Counted from the stretch's first letter, positions 18,187 through 26,596 are shown. The stretch: 64,000 bases of DNA from Paenibacillus ginsengarvi (GCF_003626695.1 NZ_RBAH01000003.1:187641-251640); one strand, 5' to 3'. The notes: generated from the letters alone by a model not told the origin. A program made the numbers and translations.

Positions 18187-18578
18187 CCCCCCTGCGTCGC
18201 TGTGAAATTTCCATACTGCGTAATAACCGTAAACGTAGCCACGCTTTCGTCACCTGTCACAGTCACTACAAAGTCCGTTACGTCGGTAATCCGGTCATCC
18301 TGTAGCAAGGCTTTGCGGATACGCCGCCTCAAATCCGATTGTACGGTTGCCGGCCCTTTGCCAAGCAGACCTGCCAGTTCGATGCCGTAATTATTGCTGT
18401 ATATGGTGTATTCGAAGCGCTCGGTTTGCAGGATGTGGAACACAGACTGCCGTACCGCATCAATACCGTCCACAAAGCCAATAACCCTGCCAGTGACATA
18501 GTCAAGCTTATAGGTTTTTCCTGGAAGTGGCCCGTCGGCTTGACGAATATTTCCGGATACAGATCCTTGTGGAATCAT
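18183..18578 (-). CDS. xkdS: DUF2634 (XkdS-like, gp25-type) baseplate protein (module A)
   Basis: 131 residues: GKTYKLDYVTGRVIGFVDGIDAVRQSVFHILQTERFEYTIYSNNYGIELAGLLGK is the family core, followed by DLRRRIRKALLQDDRITDVTDF. DUF2634 proteins are related to the phage T4 gp25 wedge component. Position between the XkdR- and XkdT-like genes agrees. Confidence 0.9.
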   Translation of the reverse strand: MIPQGSVSGNIRQADGPLPGKTYKLDYVTGRVIGFVDGIDAVRQSVFHILQTERFEYTIYSNNYGIELAGLLGKGPATVQSDLRRRIRKALLQDDRITDVTDFVVTVTGDESVATFTVITQYGNFTATQGG

Positions 18579-18916
18579 GGCTGCACCATCCTGTCCAGGA
18601 CGACAAACCGCTGCCCGCCCTGTACGCGCAGCAGCAAAACCGCATCGCCGACCTCCAGCCCTCGCCGGATGACAACCGGCTCTGTCAGCGCTTCACCTGT
18701 TGTTCCTTCGCTGTAACTGTGCGTATGGTTCAGATCGACCTCATACCCGATCAGAGATTCCGGTACAAGCAGAAAAGCTGCCGGAAGCTTAAGCCGCTGA
18801 TCGACATCCACTTCAAGCGGATCGACCGCCGTCACCGTACCCGTCATGACAGCAACAGGTTGACTGGCATCGACTGCCCCGACGGCTGCCTTCTTAACTG
18901 CCTCCAACAAACTCAT
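18575..18916 (-). CDS. xkdR: DUF2577 (XkdR-like) tail protein (module A)
   Basis: 113 residues: VMTGTVTAVDPLEVDVDQRLKLPAAFLLVPESLIGYEVDL and GLEVGDAVLLLRVQGGQRFVVLDRMV. A small beta-barrel domain, comparable to the OB domain of gpV/gp5 spike proteins, is expected. The start overlaps the XkdQ-like gene by 23 bases. No metal-binding spike tip is visible. Confidence 0.85.
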   Translation of the reverse strand: MSLLEAVKKAAVGAVDASQPVAVMTGTVTAVDPLEVDVDQRLKLPAAFLLVPESLIGYEVDLNHTHSYSEGTTGEALTEPVVIRRGLEVGDAVLLLRVQGGQRFVVLDRMVQP

Positions 18917-19907
18917 CGTTCAGCACTCCTTCCAGTTCGAGCCGCATCGTATGTTCGTTGCCTGAAAAACTATGTTTGCACTCGTTGACGAGAAATGGGC
19001 GCAAATTTACTCCGATCTCGGCAATATTGATCCAGATATAAACGCCAGCCCGCACCCGGATGTCCCCAATAGCATTGATCTGAAAGGTGGACATAGCCCG
19101 ACTTTTTAGCGCTAACATAGTCGTGAGCCGCTCCTCAATCTGCGCCTTATTCATTTTCTCGTCATTCAGCTCTTCATACAGTTGCAATAACCCCCATGAG
19201 CGTATGCGATCGTCGTCTGTTCGCGGATAGGCTTCACGCTTGCCGGTCTCCTTGTTTTGCCGGTACAAGATAATGGAGTTTGCCGAATCGTCGATCGATC
19301 GTTTGATCGTGAAGTCATAGAGCAGCGAGGTATCGCCTAGTACGATGTCCAGCGCTCGGTCTCTGGTGTCTTGCAACGTCAGCGAGCCGAAATCGTCGTA
19401 TAACACATAAAGCTCCCCCGTTGAATGCACGGTGAGAGTCAGCGCTTTGCATATGATATCCATCAGCTTTTGGTTGTCTTCCACTAAAGTTGGGATGACA
19501 TATTTCGTGTCCGCCAGGTTGCCGATGGAGAGTTGGAAGTCCGCTGCGATCTGCTGAACGACCTGTGTCGCTGTCACATCGGCAAGCACATATCCGTAGT
19601 TATTCATCAGGTAACGGAGCTGATCGTACGCGGTAAACTTGGTTTCTTCTCCGCTTCCGGACTCAATCGTAAAAATGAAACCATAAAACACCGCCTCCCC
19701 TGCATCCGTTCGAACGCTGACAATGTCGCCCATCTGAAACGTAAAGCCTACGTTTTCGTTCCATATTCCCGGTCCGCCGCTAAGGATGGTAAATTCCAGC
19801 ACCGACGCTTTGCCCCATCGTGATGTTTGATAACTGAGCTCGGTCACGATGCCGGATATGTCCCACACATTGCCGTTTTTGTTATCGATTCCGATGCGAA
19901 GGAGCAT
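18894..19907 (-). CDS. xkdQ: XkdQ-like baseplate hub protein (module A)
   Basis: 337 residues. RIGIDNKNGNVWDISGIVTELSYQTSRWGKASVLEFTI begins a gpD/gp27-like hub fold; FYGFIFTIESGSGEETKFTAYDQLRYLMNNYGYVL and ATQVVQQIAADFQLSIGNLADT are characteristic of the XkdQ/YqbQ family. It forms the central hub to which the spike and tape measure dock. Starts one base after the LysM gene stop. Confidence 0.9.
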   Translation of the reverse strand: MLLRIGIDNKNGNVWDISGIVTELSYQTSRWGKASVLEFTILSGGPGIWNENVGFTFQMGDIVSVRTDAGEAVFYGFIFTIESGSGEETKFTAYDQLRYLMNNYGYVLADVTATQVVQQIAADFQLSIGNLADTKYVIPTLVEDNQKLMDIICKALTLTVHSTGELYVLYDDFGSLTLQDTRDRALDIVLGDTSLLYDFTIKRSIDDSANSIILYRQNKETGKREAYPRTDDDRIRSWGLLQLYEELNDEKMNKAQIEERLTTMLALKSRAMSTFQINAIGDIRVRAGVYIWINIAEIGVNLRPFLVNECKHSFSGNEHTMRLELEGVLNDEFVGGS

Positions 19908-19908
19908 A

Positions 19909-20676
19909 TCAGTTCACCTTCAATTTCGAAAATGTCTTCGGCAGTTTAATAACCCGATTATCCGAGGGTTCCAAAAGTTCATGTTCCGGTATACCGTTAG
20001 CCGCCGCCAGCTCACGCCATACGGCGTCTGTGCCATACCAGCGTTTTCCCGCTTCCATGAGTGCCTCATAGGTTCTGTAACCGGGCTTTAGCGCATAAGT
20101 GTCCGGACGAAGTCGTTCATCCGGGCGTTTCGGCGGCTCAAGCTTCTGCTCGGTCTCACCGTCGGTATTGATATACGAAACCACCTTGCGCGGCGAATAA
20201 AACACGTATTCCTTCAAATTCAGCTTGTATTCGATGTCACCCGGGCTGCCGGCCTGCTCCGACCAGGTAAACGATTCAATCGAGGCCGGTATGTTGATAT
20301 CCACTCTATTCTTAATATCTTGCGACTTCGTGAAGGAGTTGTAATTCCCGGCAAAAATAAATCGAATCGGATACTTGGCATCCTTCCAACGCTGGATATG
20401 TTCAATGTAGTACATGGGCACAAACACCGGGAAATCCTGAGATACAAACGGATAATATTGAGCGGGAAACACGCTGCTGAAACTGACCTCACGCAGCTTC
20501 GGGTTTTTGATTACGTTAACCTCGCCCGCCCGCGTCTCCTCCGTATTACCGCCCGGACCTACGATGTCATAGGTCTTCCCTTGTCCGCCTTCGGTTATTT
20601 CGATGGAGGGAGGCAGCACCGGGATCGTGAACCCTTCGGCCTGATTGTTGAAACCAAGATAAATTTCGTAATTTAT
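19909..20676 (-). CDS. xkdP: LysM-type (XkdP-like) tail protein with a non-standard start codon (module A)
   Basis: The open frame reaches back to an ATA at 20676, which overlaps the tape-measure stop as ATAA. From there it reads INYEIYLGFNNQAEGFTIPV, which matches the expected N terminus of this family; AAAGGGG lies 10 bases before. The first ordinary start (GTG at 20619) would cut off this conserved part. The C terminus (YALKPGYRTYEALMEAGKRWYGTDAVWRELAAANG) is a LysM-like unit. Such proteins link the hub to the tail axis and may touch peptidoglycan. Alternative non-standard start: ATT at 20664. Confidence 0.8.
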   Translation of the reverse strand: MNYEIYLGFNNQAEGFTIPVLPPSIEITEGGQGKTYDIVGPGGNTEETRAGEVNVIKNPKLREVSFSSVFPAQYYPFVSQDFPVFVPMYYIEHIQRWKDAKYPIRFIFAGNYNSFTKSQDIKNRVDINIPASIESFTWSEQAGSPGDIEYKLNLKEYVFYSPRKVVSYINTDGETEQKLEPPKRPDERLRPDTYALKPGYRTYEALMEAGKRWYGTDAVWRELAAANGIPEHELLEPSDNRVIKLPKTFSKLKVN

Positions 20677-23003
20677 AGCTCATACACCCCTTTCGCGGTG
20701 TTAGCAACCTCTTTCTCCATAACGCGTTTAATATTTTCCATCATCACATCGACATCGGTCGGTGTATACTGATGCACTTCTCCGATCGTAACCGACGGTG
20801 TCAGCGAGACGAAGTTCTGAATGTTCTTCATCTCGGCAATATCGCGCATCACCTTCAAATCCTCACTGCTAACATCCACCGTATCCTTGATGTGATCGAC
20901 GTTATTGACATTGTTAATGTTGAGACCGCCTCCCAGTAACGTGTCGTCTGGCAGCAAACCATCCGAGTCAACCTTAAACATACCCGTCAAACCGCCGATC
21001 ATTCCTTTAAGCTTGCCTCCCAGGTTGCCCGCTCCTTCGATCGCACTGTCTGTCATTCCCTTGCCATAACCGAATCCAGCATTGTAGGAATCTATCGGAT
21101 TTAACATGGGAACGGACGATATAGCTTTTTGGCGGAATTGACCCAGTTGCTGCGCCATATTCGCCAATTGGTTGCTGCCCAAATTAACGGATGTAGGTAT
21201 CCCTAATTGACTTGCACTCGGGATATTCGGGATCTTGACGCCGGGAATATGGTTCAACAGATTAAGTAGTTGATTTATACCACGGATGGCAAAATCGATT
21301 GTGTTCACCAGCCCGCTCAAGATAGCATTGCCAACCAATTCGATTGCTTTTACGGCCCCTGCCGCCATATTCAAGAAACTCTCGCCTAGTGATAACACTA
21401 GGTCAATCACGAGTTTAATAATCACGGCAATCGCGTCCCAAATGACCGCTCCAAGAAAGAAGAGTATGCCAACCATCCCTCCGACAACATCGGATACGGT
21501 TCCGCCAAAATACATAAATATGGCGATAACCGCGATGACAATCGCGATAATAAGCAACAAAGGCCAGTTTGCGGCGATCCATGCTGCGGCGGCTATCGCC
21601 GCCGACACGACCGCAGCAGCCGCTAGAATCAACAAGTACCCCAGATATAGGGCACCTGCGATCATTATGCCCTGTACTACCACGGACAGCACCGGAGATA
21701 CGGCAGCCCACAGACCCGAGAAGAACGCAATCGTCTTTTGGATGGCCGCCGGGATATGCTCTTTGAACCACACATAAAGTTCAGCCACTTTTGTTACTGC
21801 GTTCAGTGAGAAGACCGAGAAAAGATTGCCAAGAACCTCGATATCGCCCTTCAATTGATTAAATGGTTGCGCATTGAGCGCGTCCATTTGCCCGCGGGTC
21901 AGGTTGAGTTTGCCGAAAACTTGTTCGATCGCCGCACCCAGTTGATCGAAGTTCCCGGTTTTGGCCGCACCCGTCAGTTGATCGGCGAGAGTTTGCGGAA
22001 TGTTATAGCTGTCTACAAGCGATTGTGCATCCCCGGACATGACTTCTTTCATTGCAGCTGACGCTCCCTCGAGACCTTGCGCCGGATCAAGCCTGGCAAG
22101 CCGGTTGGTCCATTCCGCCATTTGCTTGAGCTGGCCCACATTCTGCGCGAGCGGCAAAAATCCGTTCCAGGTCTGCCCTAGCTCGGTAGCCGAAACATTC
22201 AGTTCATTCGCCTGATGGACCAACGTTGCCATCATACGCTTTCCTAGTTTCAAGTCGCCAAGCCGGGTTCCAAACTGATTTTCTTGTGTCTGCATGGCGC
22301 TGCCGACCTCACCGATTTTTTTTGCGGCTTCAGATAACGATTGTATGGACAAATACTGCCCGACGATACCCTTGAGCTTCCCGAGCCATCCGCCTAGCGC
22401 GTTTTCCGACTTTTTGGCCGCGTCTGCCGGTTGGTTCTGCAACTGGCCCAACTGCTGCTGAAGCGCAATCATTTGATGCAGCAACGCCACCACTTTCTGC
22501 ATGGCCGGAGCTGCCCCGGATTGCTGCTGAGTCAGACCTTTGCTGGCCGAACGCAATTGACCGACGGCGCGAACCAGGTTTTGAACAAGACTGCGCAAAC
22601 TCTGAAGCATCGTTTTCAGCGATGAAGGCAGTTCAATTTTTAAACGTGCCTCTAAGTCCTTACGAATAGAGACTGCCTGCGCCAACACATTGGCCGCATC
22701 CAACAGCACACGTATTCTCATATTGCCGATTCGCTGCCGAACTTGTTTGATACTTCGCAAAATGTTGTTAGTGTCGAGTACCGCCCGCAAAGTTATTGAC
22801 CCGTCAATAGTGCGGATACGTCTTCTCACCCGCTCGATGCGATCCATTGCCTCGGTTATATCAATAATCAAAGTCACACTACGCTGAAGCTTGCCTCGAA
22901 GACGTTCGGTGCGGTTCAAGGTTATATTTATTGTCTGGTTCACCTTAACCAATGCAGCATAAACATTATTAAACAGCTGTAAGCTGGTATTGATCGTCGG
23001 CAT
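20673..23003 (-). CDS. xkdO: Tape-measure protein (module A)
   Basis: 776 residues from an ATG behind GAAGGAGGGCG. N-terminal third: helical with many Arg/Ile heptads. Middle (about 205-400): the conserved tape-measure domain (LGGWLGKLKGIVGQYL, TSELGQTWNGFLPLAQ-like, GASAAMKEVMSGDAQSLVDSYNIPQTLADQL). About 410-545: strongly hydrophobic segments (LILAAAAVVSAAIAAAAWIA, LLIIAIVIAVIAIFMYFGG, IAVIIKLVIDLVLSL) that can insert in a membrane to make a pore. It sets tail length and fills the tube. Confidence 0.9.
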   Translation of the reverse strand: MPTINTSLQLFNNVYAALVKVNQTINITLNRTERLRGKLQRSVTLIIDITEAMDRIERVRRRIRTIDGSITLRAVLDTNNILRSIKQVRQRIGNMRIRVLLDAANVLAQAVSIRKDLEARLKIELPSSLKTMLQSLRSLVQNLVRAVGQLRSASKGLTQQQSGAAPAMQKVVALLHQMIALQQQLGQLQNQPADAAKKSENALGGWLGKLKGIVGQYLSIQSLSEAAKKIGEVGSAMQTQENQFGTRLGDLKLGKRMMATLVHQANELNVSATELGQTWNGFLPLAQNVGQLKQMAEWTNRLARLDPAQGLEGASAAMKEVMSGDAQSLVDSYNIPQTLADQLTGAAKTGNFDQLGAAIEQVFGKLNLTRGQMDALNAQPFNQLKGDIEVLGNLFSVFSLNAVTKVAELYVWFKEHIPAAIQKTIAFFSGLWAAVSPVLSVVVQGIMIAGALYLGYLLILAAAAVVSAAIAAAAWIAANWPLLLIIAIVIAVIAIFMYFGGTVSDVVGGMVGILFFLGAVIWDAIAVIIKLVIDLVLSLGESFLNMAAGAVKAIELVGNAILSGLVNTIDFAIRGINQLLNLLNHIPGVKIPNIPSASQLGIPTSVNLGSNQLANMAQQLGQFRQKAISSVPMLNPIDSYNAGFGYGKGMTDSAIEGAGNLGGKLKGMIGGLTGMFKVDSDGLLPDDTLLGGGLNINNVNNVDHIKDTVDVSSEDLKVMRDIAEMKNIQNFVSLTPSVTIGEVHQYTPTDVDVMMENIKRVMEKEVANTAKGVYEL

Positions 23004-23142
23004 TTAGCGCCCTCCTTCCCGGGCAAAGTAAAAACGCCCGGAATGGGCGTTTCGTTGTGAAGCTCACAGAGTCGTTTTTTGTACCAGCAGCCTTCCCCCC
23101 GCATTTTCTTCCCAATGTCACTGGGAGAGGGAAGGCCGCCTT

Positions 23143-23310
23143 TCACTTTTTATTCATTCGGCTTTTTTCCGTTTCAATCCGTATATCGATCATGGCATAA
23201 ATCGCGGCCTTCTCGCGCCGGGACATCCGTATTAAATCTTGCGGTAAAATATGGAGCTCGTGGAGGGCATAGTAGGCGTAGTTGGCCTCACCGTTGCCCT
23301 CCTTGATCAG
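23143..23310 (-). CDS. -1 frameshift extension of tail assembly chaperone (module A)
   Basis: Slippage on A-AAA-AAC (23310-23316, plus-strand view GTTTTTT), immediately followed by the in-frame TGA of the chaperone gene, opens a 55-residue frame: LIKEGNGEANYAYYALHELH, then ILPQDLIRMSRREKAAIYAM and IDIRIETEKSRMNKK. This is a typical second chaperone domain (the T part of lambda gpG-T, second product of XkdN-type genes). No independent start codon with ribosome binding site is present. The fusion would be 195 residues long. Confidence 0.85.
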   Translation of the reverse strand: MIKEGNGEANYAYYALHELHILPQDLIRMSRREKAAIYAMIDIRIETEKSRMNKK

Positions 23311-23729
23311 TTTTTTACTTCATCAACCATATCGGGCACGCTTTTGTCGAAGCCGTTCAGCTCCTGTACCTTTTCGGCCAGAGCCGCATATTCGCCCGGC
23401 AGCAGCATTTTCCGAAGCAGACTTTCCGCTCCCATCACGCCGTACGATTCTTGCAGCTTGCTGTCTTTCAGATTGGGGAAAATAACGCTTGCCACAATAA
23501 GCTTAGCAACGTACTCCGTCGGGTTTGTCTCTGGTATGGTGACTCCTTTTTTGACTTGCACTCGTTTGGTCGCCGCTTGACGGATGTCCTCGTTCTCCGC
23601 TTCGGTCATACTGCGCAGTTGCCACGAAACCGGCTGACCTGCGGCGTCCTTGAAGCGGCTCGATACAGCAAACTCCACCATCTCTGCCACGCCAGCATTC
23701 GGGGCAAAAAATACGCTCAAATCACTCAT
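23307..23729 (-). CDS. xkdN: XkdN-like tail assembly chaperone (module A)
   Basis: 140 residues: DLSVFFAPNAGVAEMVEFAVSSRFKD, WQLRSMTEAENEDIRQAATKR, LIVASVIFPNLKDSKLQESYGVMGAESLLRKMLLPGEYAALAEKVQELNGFD. The ending VDEVKN spells the slippery sequence. It lies between tube and tape-measure genes, as in all long-tailed phages, and should bind the tape measure before tube polymerisation. Confidence 0.9.
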   Translation of the reverse strand: MSDLSVFFAPNAGVAEMVEFAVSSRFKDAAGQPVSWQLRSMTEAENEDIRQAATKRVQVKKGVTIPETNPTEYVAKLIVASVIFPNLKDSKLQESYGVMGAESLLRKMLLPGEYAALAEKVQELNGFDKSVPDMVDEVKN

Positions 23730-23743
23730 GATTCATGTCCTCC

Positions 23744-24202
23744 TCAGGATAATTCCGTAAAAATGGTGTTCAATTCGATACCGTCAAACGTAAATGCGAC
23801 CTCTTCCTCCAACGCCGTCGAGTCGGTGTCCAGCGCCGCCATAATGACGCTGTCCAGGTTGACGTCCTTCAAGATGACCACCTGTCGGCCGGCCCCGGAT
23901 GCCGAATCATCGTTCGTCACTTTGATGCTGAAATACGTATCTTCGCCTTTGTCCACGTAATCGATCATCATCTTACGGAACCGCGATGTCACGTAGAAGA
24001 TGGTCATCGTACCGGTGCCTTTCCATCCAGTCGTCTTATGCTGCGTGCCCCGGCGGCCCAGTGTCTTGATTTCCGTTTTGTCCTTTTCGATTTTGGCTTC
24101 CAGCTTTTTGACGTAAAACATTTCGATGTTTTCGCCGTTGATCGTAGCAAACGCTGTGCCGTCCTGCCCGGAAATAGTATCGCGCGCGTTCAAAATCGCC
24201 AT
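23744..24202 (-). CDS. xkdM: Tail tube (core) protein, XkdM-like (module A)
   Basis: 152 residues: NARDTISGQDGTAFATINGENIEMFYVKKLEAKIEKDKTEIKTLGRRGTQHKTTGWKGTGTMTIFYVTSRFRKMMIDYV. The KxxGxxxTGTMTIFYVTS element and the end VAFTFDGIELNTIF are typical of the DUF2001/XkdM family. It polymerises into the inner tube inside the sheath. Starts one base after the sheath gene stop. Confidence 0.93.
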   Translation of the reverse strand: MAILNARDTISGQDGTAFATINGENIEMFYVKKLEAKIEKDKTEIKTLGRRGTQHKTTGWKGTGTMTIFYVTSRFRKMMIDYVDKGEDTYFSIKVTNDDSASGAGRQVVILKDVNLDSVIMAALDTDSTALEEEVAFTFDGIELNTIFTELS

Positions 24203-24203
24203 C

Positions 24204-25520
24204 TTAGCCCACCGTCACTTTCATGTAGATTTTCTCGACCGAGTCGATCGGCTGCACATTCACTTCGATGTACACGCTATCCGAATCAGTGCCCTGCTGC
24301 ACCGACAAGTCCGTTTGGGGATCGACGTTTTGCAGCGCGCCGATGTTTTGGAGATTTCGCAAATACGCCGCGCATTCGCCCCAGAGCAATTCACGGCCGT
24401 CAGCGCTATTGCCGACTTTACCGAGATAGGCCGACTCAAAGATTCGTTTAAAATCGTTACCGATGCCGTCCAGCACGCGAATGACGCGGTTTTTGCTGAA
24501 CATCTTTCCTTTGGTCGGCTCAAAGCTAGTGAAGCTGTTAATGTCGACCAGAACCTTTGCCTTTTCCTGGGCCGGCACGAACACGAATTCCCCAGCCGAT
24601 ACCGCTGCCTCCAGTTGGGAGTTGGTGTAGCGCGTCCCGACATCAACAGCGTCATCGTAGGCCTCGTAAGTCAAGGATTCGTTCATGGCTGCCCCGGCCG
24701 TCGCAGCAGCTACCCATGCTGTGGCTTGAGCTGCCGTCAGGATCGTCCCATCCGACAGCCTCACGCCATTCTTGACACTAATCACGCCTTCGAAATCGGC
24801 AGTTGTATAGTTTTCCAACACTACGTGAATCTTTTTCCCCTCATCGTCGCGCAGCCGTTTGGCAAAGGCCACATACAGGGCTTTCAGATCGTTGGCTGTC
24901 CCCGGATAGGCGATCGTATTGAAATCGTATAATTCGATCGCGGACAAATAGTCCGAATAGTCGCTATTTGTCACCGAACCATCGGCGCCTGAGACGAGGG
25001 GGGCTCCGGCTGTCGTCGCAAGGTTTCCGGTGCCGCTCCATACTACCCAATCGTTGGCGACAAGTCCGGGGATTGCAGCGACGGTTTGCGTGTCCACAAC
25101 CTCACCGCTCAACAAGGTATGGACGTCAAATAAATCCTCATCATCCAGATTGGTTTGGATGACGACGGATAAATCGTTACCTCGTATGCCGCCCCATTTC
25201 GCCGTAGCCGTCAAATTGCCCGTCGTAACAGTCGCCTTTGTTCCCGAATTCAAACGGTACAATAACACTGTCTGTGCTCGTTTGAGCGCCTCACGGACTA
25301 GCAGCAGTTGCGAAGCTGTAATGTCGTAGCCAAGCGTAACGCTCAGGTCATCGCCTGGATGTATTTCGATAACCGTCTTCGGCGTACCCCATGACATGGA
25401 CAACCCCATTGTCATTGTTCCGCGCTCGCCTACCGCACCCACGGCTTGCCTCTTGCCTGTAAAATTGATATATACACCGGGAAGTACTTTGTTTTGAGTC
25501 AAAAAAGTTCCACCTGCCAA
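24204..25520 (-). CDS. xkdK: Contractile tail sheath protein (module A)
   Basis: 438 residues: N-terminal MAGGTFLTQNKVLPGVYINF is the family signature; PVLLYRLNSGTKATVTTGNLTATAKWGG marks the tube-facing part; the C terminus (DSVEKIYMKVTVG, with INSFTSFEPTKGKMFSKNRVIRVLDGIGND) is the conserved sheath domain that forms the extended-arm mesh. Presence of a sheath shows the particle is contractile. It is about 50 residues shorter than the module B sheath and clearly diverged from it. Confidence 0.95.
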   Translation of the reverse strand: MAGGTFLTQNKVLPGVYINFTGKRQAVGAVGERGTMTMGLSMSWGTPKTVIEIHPGDDLSVTLGYDITASQLLLVREALKRAQTVLLYRLNSGTKATVTTGNLTATAKWGGIRGNDLSVVIQTNLDDEDLFDVHTLLSGEVVDTQTVAAIPGLVANDWVVWSGTGNLATTAGAPLVSGADGSVTNSDYSDYLSAIELYDFNTIAYPGTANDLKALYVAFAKRLRDDEGKKIHVVLENYTTADFEGVISVKNGVRLSDGTILTAAQATAWVAAATAGAAMNESLTYEAYDDAVDVGTRYTNSQLEAAVSAGEFVFVPAQEKAKVLVDINSFTSFEPTKGKMFSKNRVIRVLDGIGNDFKRIFESAYLGKVGNSADGRELLWGECAAYLRNLQNIGALQNVDPQTDLSVQQGTDSDSVYIEVNVQPIDSVEKIYMKVTVG

Positions 25521-25521
25521 A

Positions 25522-25731
25522 TCATTCAGCCTCCTTATTTAAAAATGCCTGCATAGCCGCTTCAGTCTCAGCTATCGTGCAGGTCGTTCCATCGTCAAGC
25601 ACAGCGGACAGAATATCCTTCTCCCTGCCCGATCGATGTCGGGATTTCAGAAATTGCTCTTTGGTATAGCGGGCGCTCGGAGTCTGGGGTACATCCGGTT
25701 GGACGGATTCTTGTTCGCCTTTACGTTTCAA
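25522..25731 (-). CDS. Small protein preceding the sheath (module A)
   Basis: 69 residues: a Pro/Gln/Glu-rich head (KRKGEQESVQPDVPQTPS) and a folded tail, YTKEQFLKSRHRSGREKDIL with TIAETEAAMQAFLNKE. The same place in module B has a protein with the same layout (YTRDELLLNAEAL, TIQETERLIRQF). The pattern, with L-A-V-L-D-D-G before TIxETE, is common in small genes before PBSX-type sheath genes; function unknown. Confidence 0.75.
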   Translation of the reverse strand: MKRKGEQESVQPDVPQTPSARYTKEQFLKSRHRSGREKDILSAVLDDGTTCTIAETEAAMQAFLNKEAE

Positions 25732-26152
25732 TCACATTTCCCTCCTGATTGAGCGTCTGCATGGTCGGCACATCCGGTGATGGCTCCCACACGATAAAGC
25801 TGTAGGTTACGTAAAAATGCAGGACATCGTCAATAATTTGAACACGCATAGCTCTGCCTGTTTTCTTATAGTCGCCTAGCGTGATTTGCTTGAGCACGCC
25901 AGTAAGCTGCTCGGCCATGTCGTACATGTCGGCATTGTCCCCGCCAACTGCAAAATACTGGACAACGATTGGATGCTCGCGCCGGTAGCGCTGACCAAGC
26001 TCCTTCGTGTGCGTCGGCTCCAGCAGCCGTACAAAAAAACGAGGCGGATCGGGCAATGGATTGATCTCCTCGCTGGAAACTGCGATGTTGGGGAACTCCT
26101 CTTCCAGCGCACGAACAACGCCGTTTCGCACGTCGTTAAATGTGACTTGCAC
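25721..26152 (-). CDS. Tail terminator / completion-like protein (module A)
   Basis: 143 residues: VTFNDVRNGVVRALEEEFPNIAVSSEEINPLPDPPRFFVRLLEPTHTKELGQRYRREHPIVVQYF and MYDMAEQLTGVLKQITLGD. This matches the phage tail terminator type of protein that precedes the sheath in PBSX/SPbeta-like modules (DUF6838 family). In a headless particle it would cap the tail end. Its stop overlaps the next start by 11 bases. Confidence 0.8.
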   Translation of the reverse strand: MQVTFNDVRNGVVRALEEEFPNIAVSSEEINPLPDPPRFFVRLLEPTHTKELGQRYRREHPIVVQYFAVGGDNADMYDMAEQLTGVLKQITLGDYKKTGRAMRVQIIDDVLHFYVTYSFIVWEPSPDVPTMQTLNQEGNVIET

Positions 26153-26156
26153 CTTA

Positions 26157-26243
26157 TCACCACCTAAACGATGTAAACACTTGCATGCTGCGCATCGAGG
26201 TAAACACTTCGATCACCGTGTTCACTACCTCGCGTTCAGCCAC
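26157..26243 (-). CDS. Possible 28-residue overlapping gene
   Basis: A GTG in the end of the cysteine-rich gene, within AAAGGAGGTGGTGG, opens a frame beginning MAEREVVNTVIEVFTSMRSM and ending SFRW. It ends 5 bases before the tail terminator start. It may be a true leader for coupled translation or only a remnant. No homologue is recognised. Confidence 0.3.
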   Translation of the reverse strand: MAEREVVNTVIEVFTSMRSMQVFTSFRW

Positions 26244-26415
26244 CACCTCCTTTCAAAGCCGTTACCATCCTAGCGGCCTCTTCCCGAACGCAAACCGGCC
26301 TCATGCAAAATTGCCTGTTCGCCTCCCATCGTCCCCAAATACAGGAGACGCATCTATCCGGCTGCTTGCAGCCTGGCTTCCGTTTCCTTCTCGATCTCAC
26401 TCCAGTCACACCCAT
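26236..26415 (-). CDS. Small cysteine-rich protein opening module A
   Basis: 59 residues behind CAGGAGGAAAAG. The core CKQPDRCVSCIWGRWEANRQ then FCMRPVCVREEA is almost identical to the module B protein at 42184 (CPYKQPDKCVACIWGRWEAS). Five cysteines (C-x5-C-x2-C-x11-C-x4-C) suggest a zinc-binding knuckle. Both copies lie between an SOS-type promoter-terminator segment and the tail genes, which suggests a control role such as antitermination; that is inference. The N-terminal 15 residues are highly basic (VRSRRKRKPG), compatible with nucleic-acid binding. Confidence 0.75.
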   Translation of the reverse strand: MGVTGVRSRRKRKPGCKQPDRCVSCIWGRWEANRQFCMRPVCVREEAARMVTALKGGGG

Positions 26416-26467
26416 GCTCTACTTTTCCTCCTGTCCGTGATGTACTGCATGAGATGACAGGAGCGAC

Positions 26468-26497
26468 AAAAAGACCGCCCTTGGCGAGCGGCCGTCT
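26468..26497 (-). terminator. Terminator in the leader of module A
   Basis: Minus-strand stem GGCCGC/GCGGTC (one G-U) with a long loop, followed by TTTTTGTC. It lies about 30 bases downstream of the module A promoter start point and before the cysteine-rich gene. It also ends transcription coming from the module B endolysin gene. Confidence 0.7.
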
Positions 26498-26529
26498 GTT
26501 TTGCTCTTAATGAAGTTATTCCTGTCCTG

Positions 26530-26559
26530 ATTATAAAACAAGAACGCACGTTCTTGTAA
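26530..26559 (-). promoter_or_regulatory. Module A promoter with LexA/DinR-like box in its spacer
   Basis: On the minus strand: TTACAA (-35), 18 bases, TATAAT (-10). The spacer contains AGAACGTGCGTTCT (26541-26554), matching the Bacillus DinR consensus CGAACRNRYGTTYC except at the two outermost bases. LexA bound there would block the promoter; DNA damage would open it. Confidence 0.8.
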
Positions 26560-26570
26560 TTTCATCATGA

Positions 26571-26596
26571 TTGTCCTTTTTGTCCAATCTGTAAAC
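26571..26596 (-). repeat. Conserved 26-bp block upstream of the module A promoter
   Basis: Plus-strand TTGTCCTTTTTGTC plus CAATCTGTAAAC. It matches the block at 42562-42587 in 23 of 26 positions. It sits just upstream of the -35 region in both modules. Confidence 0.75.
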
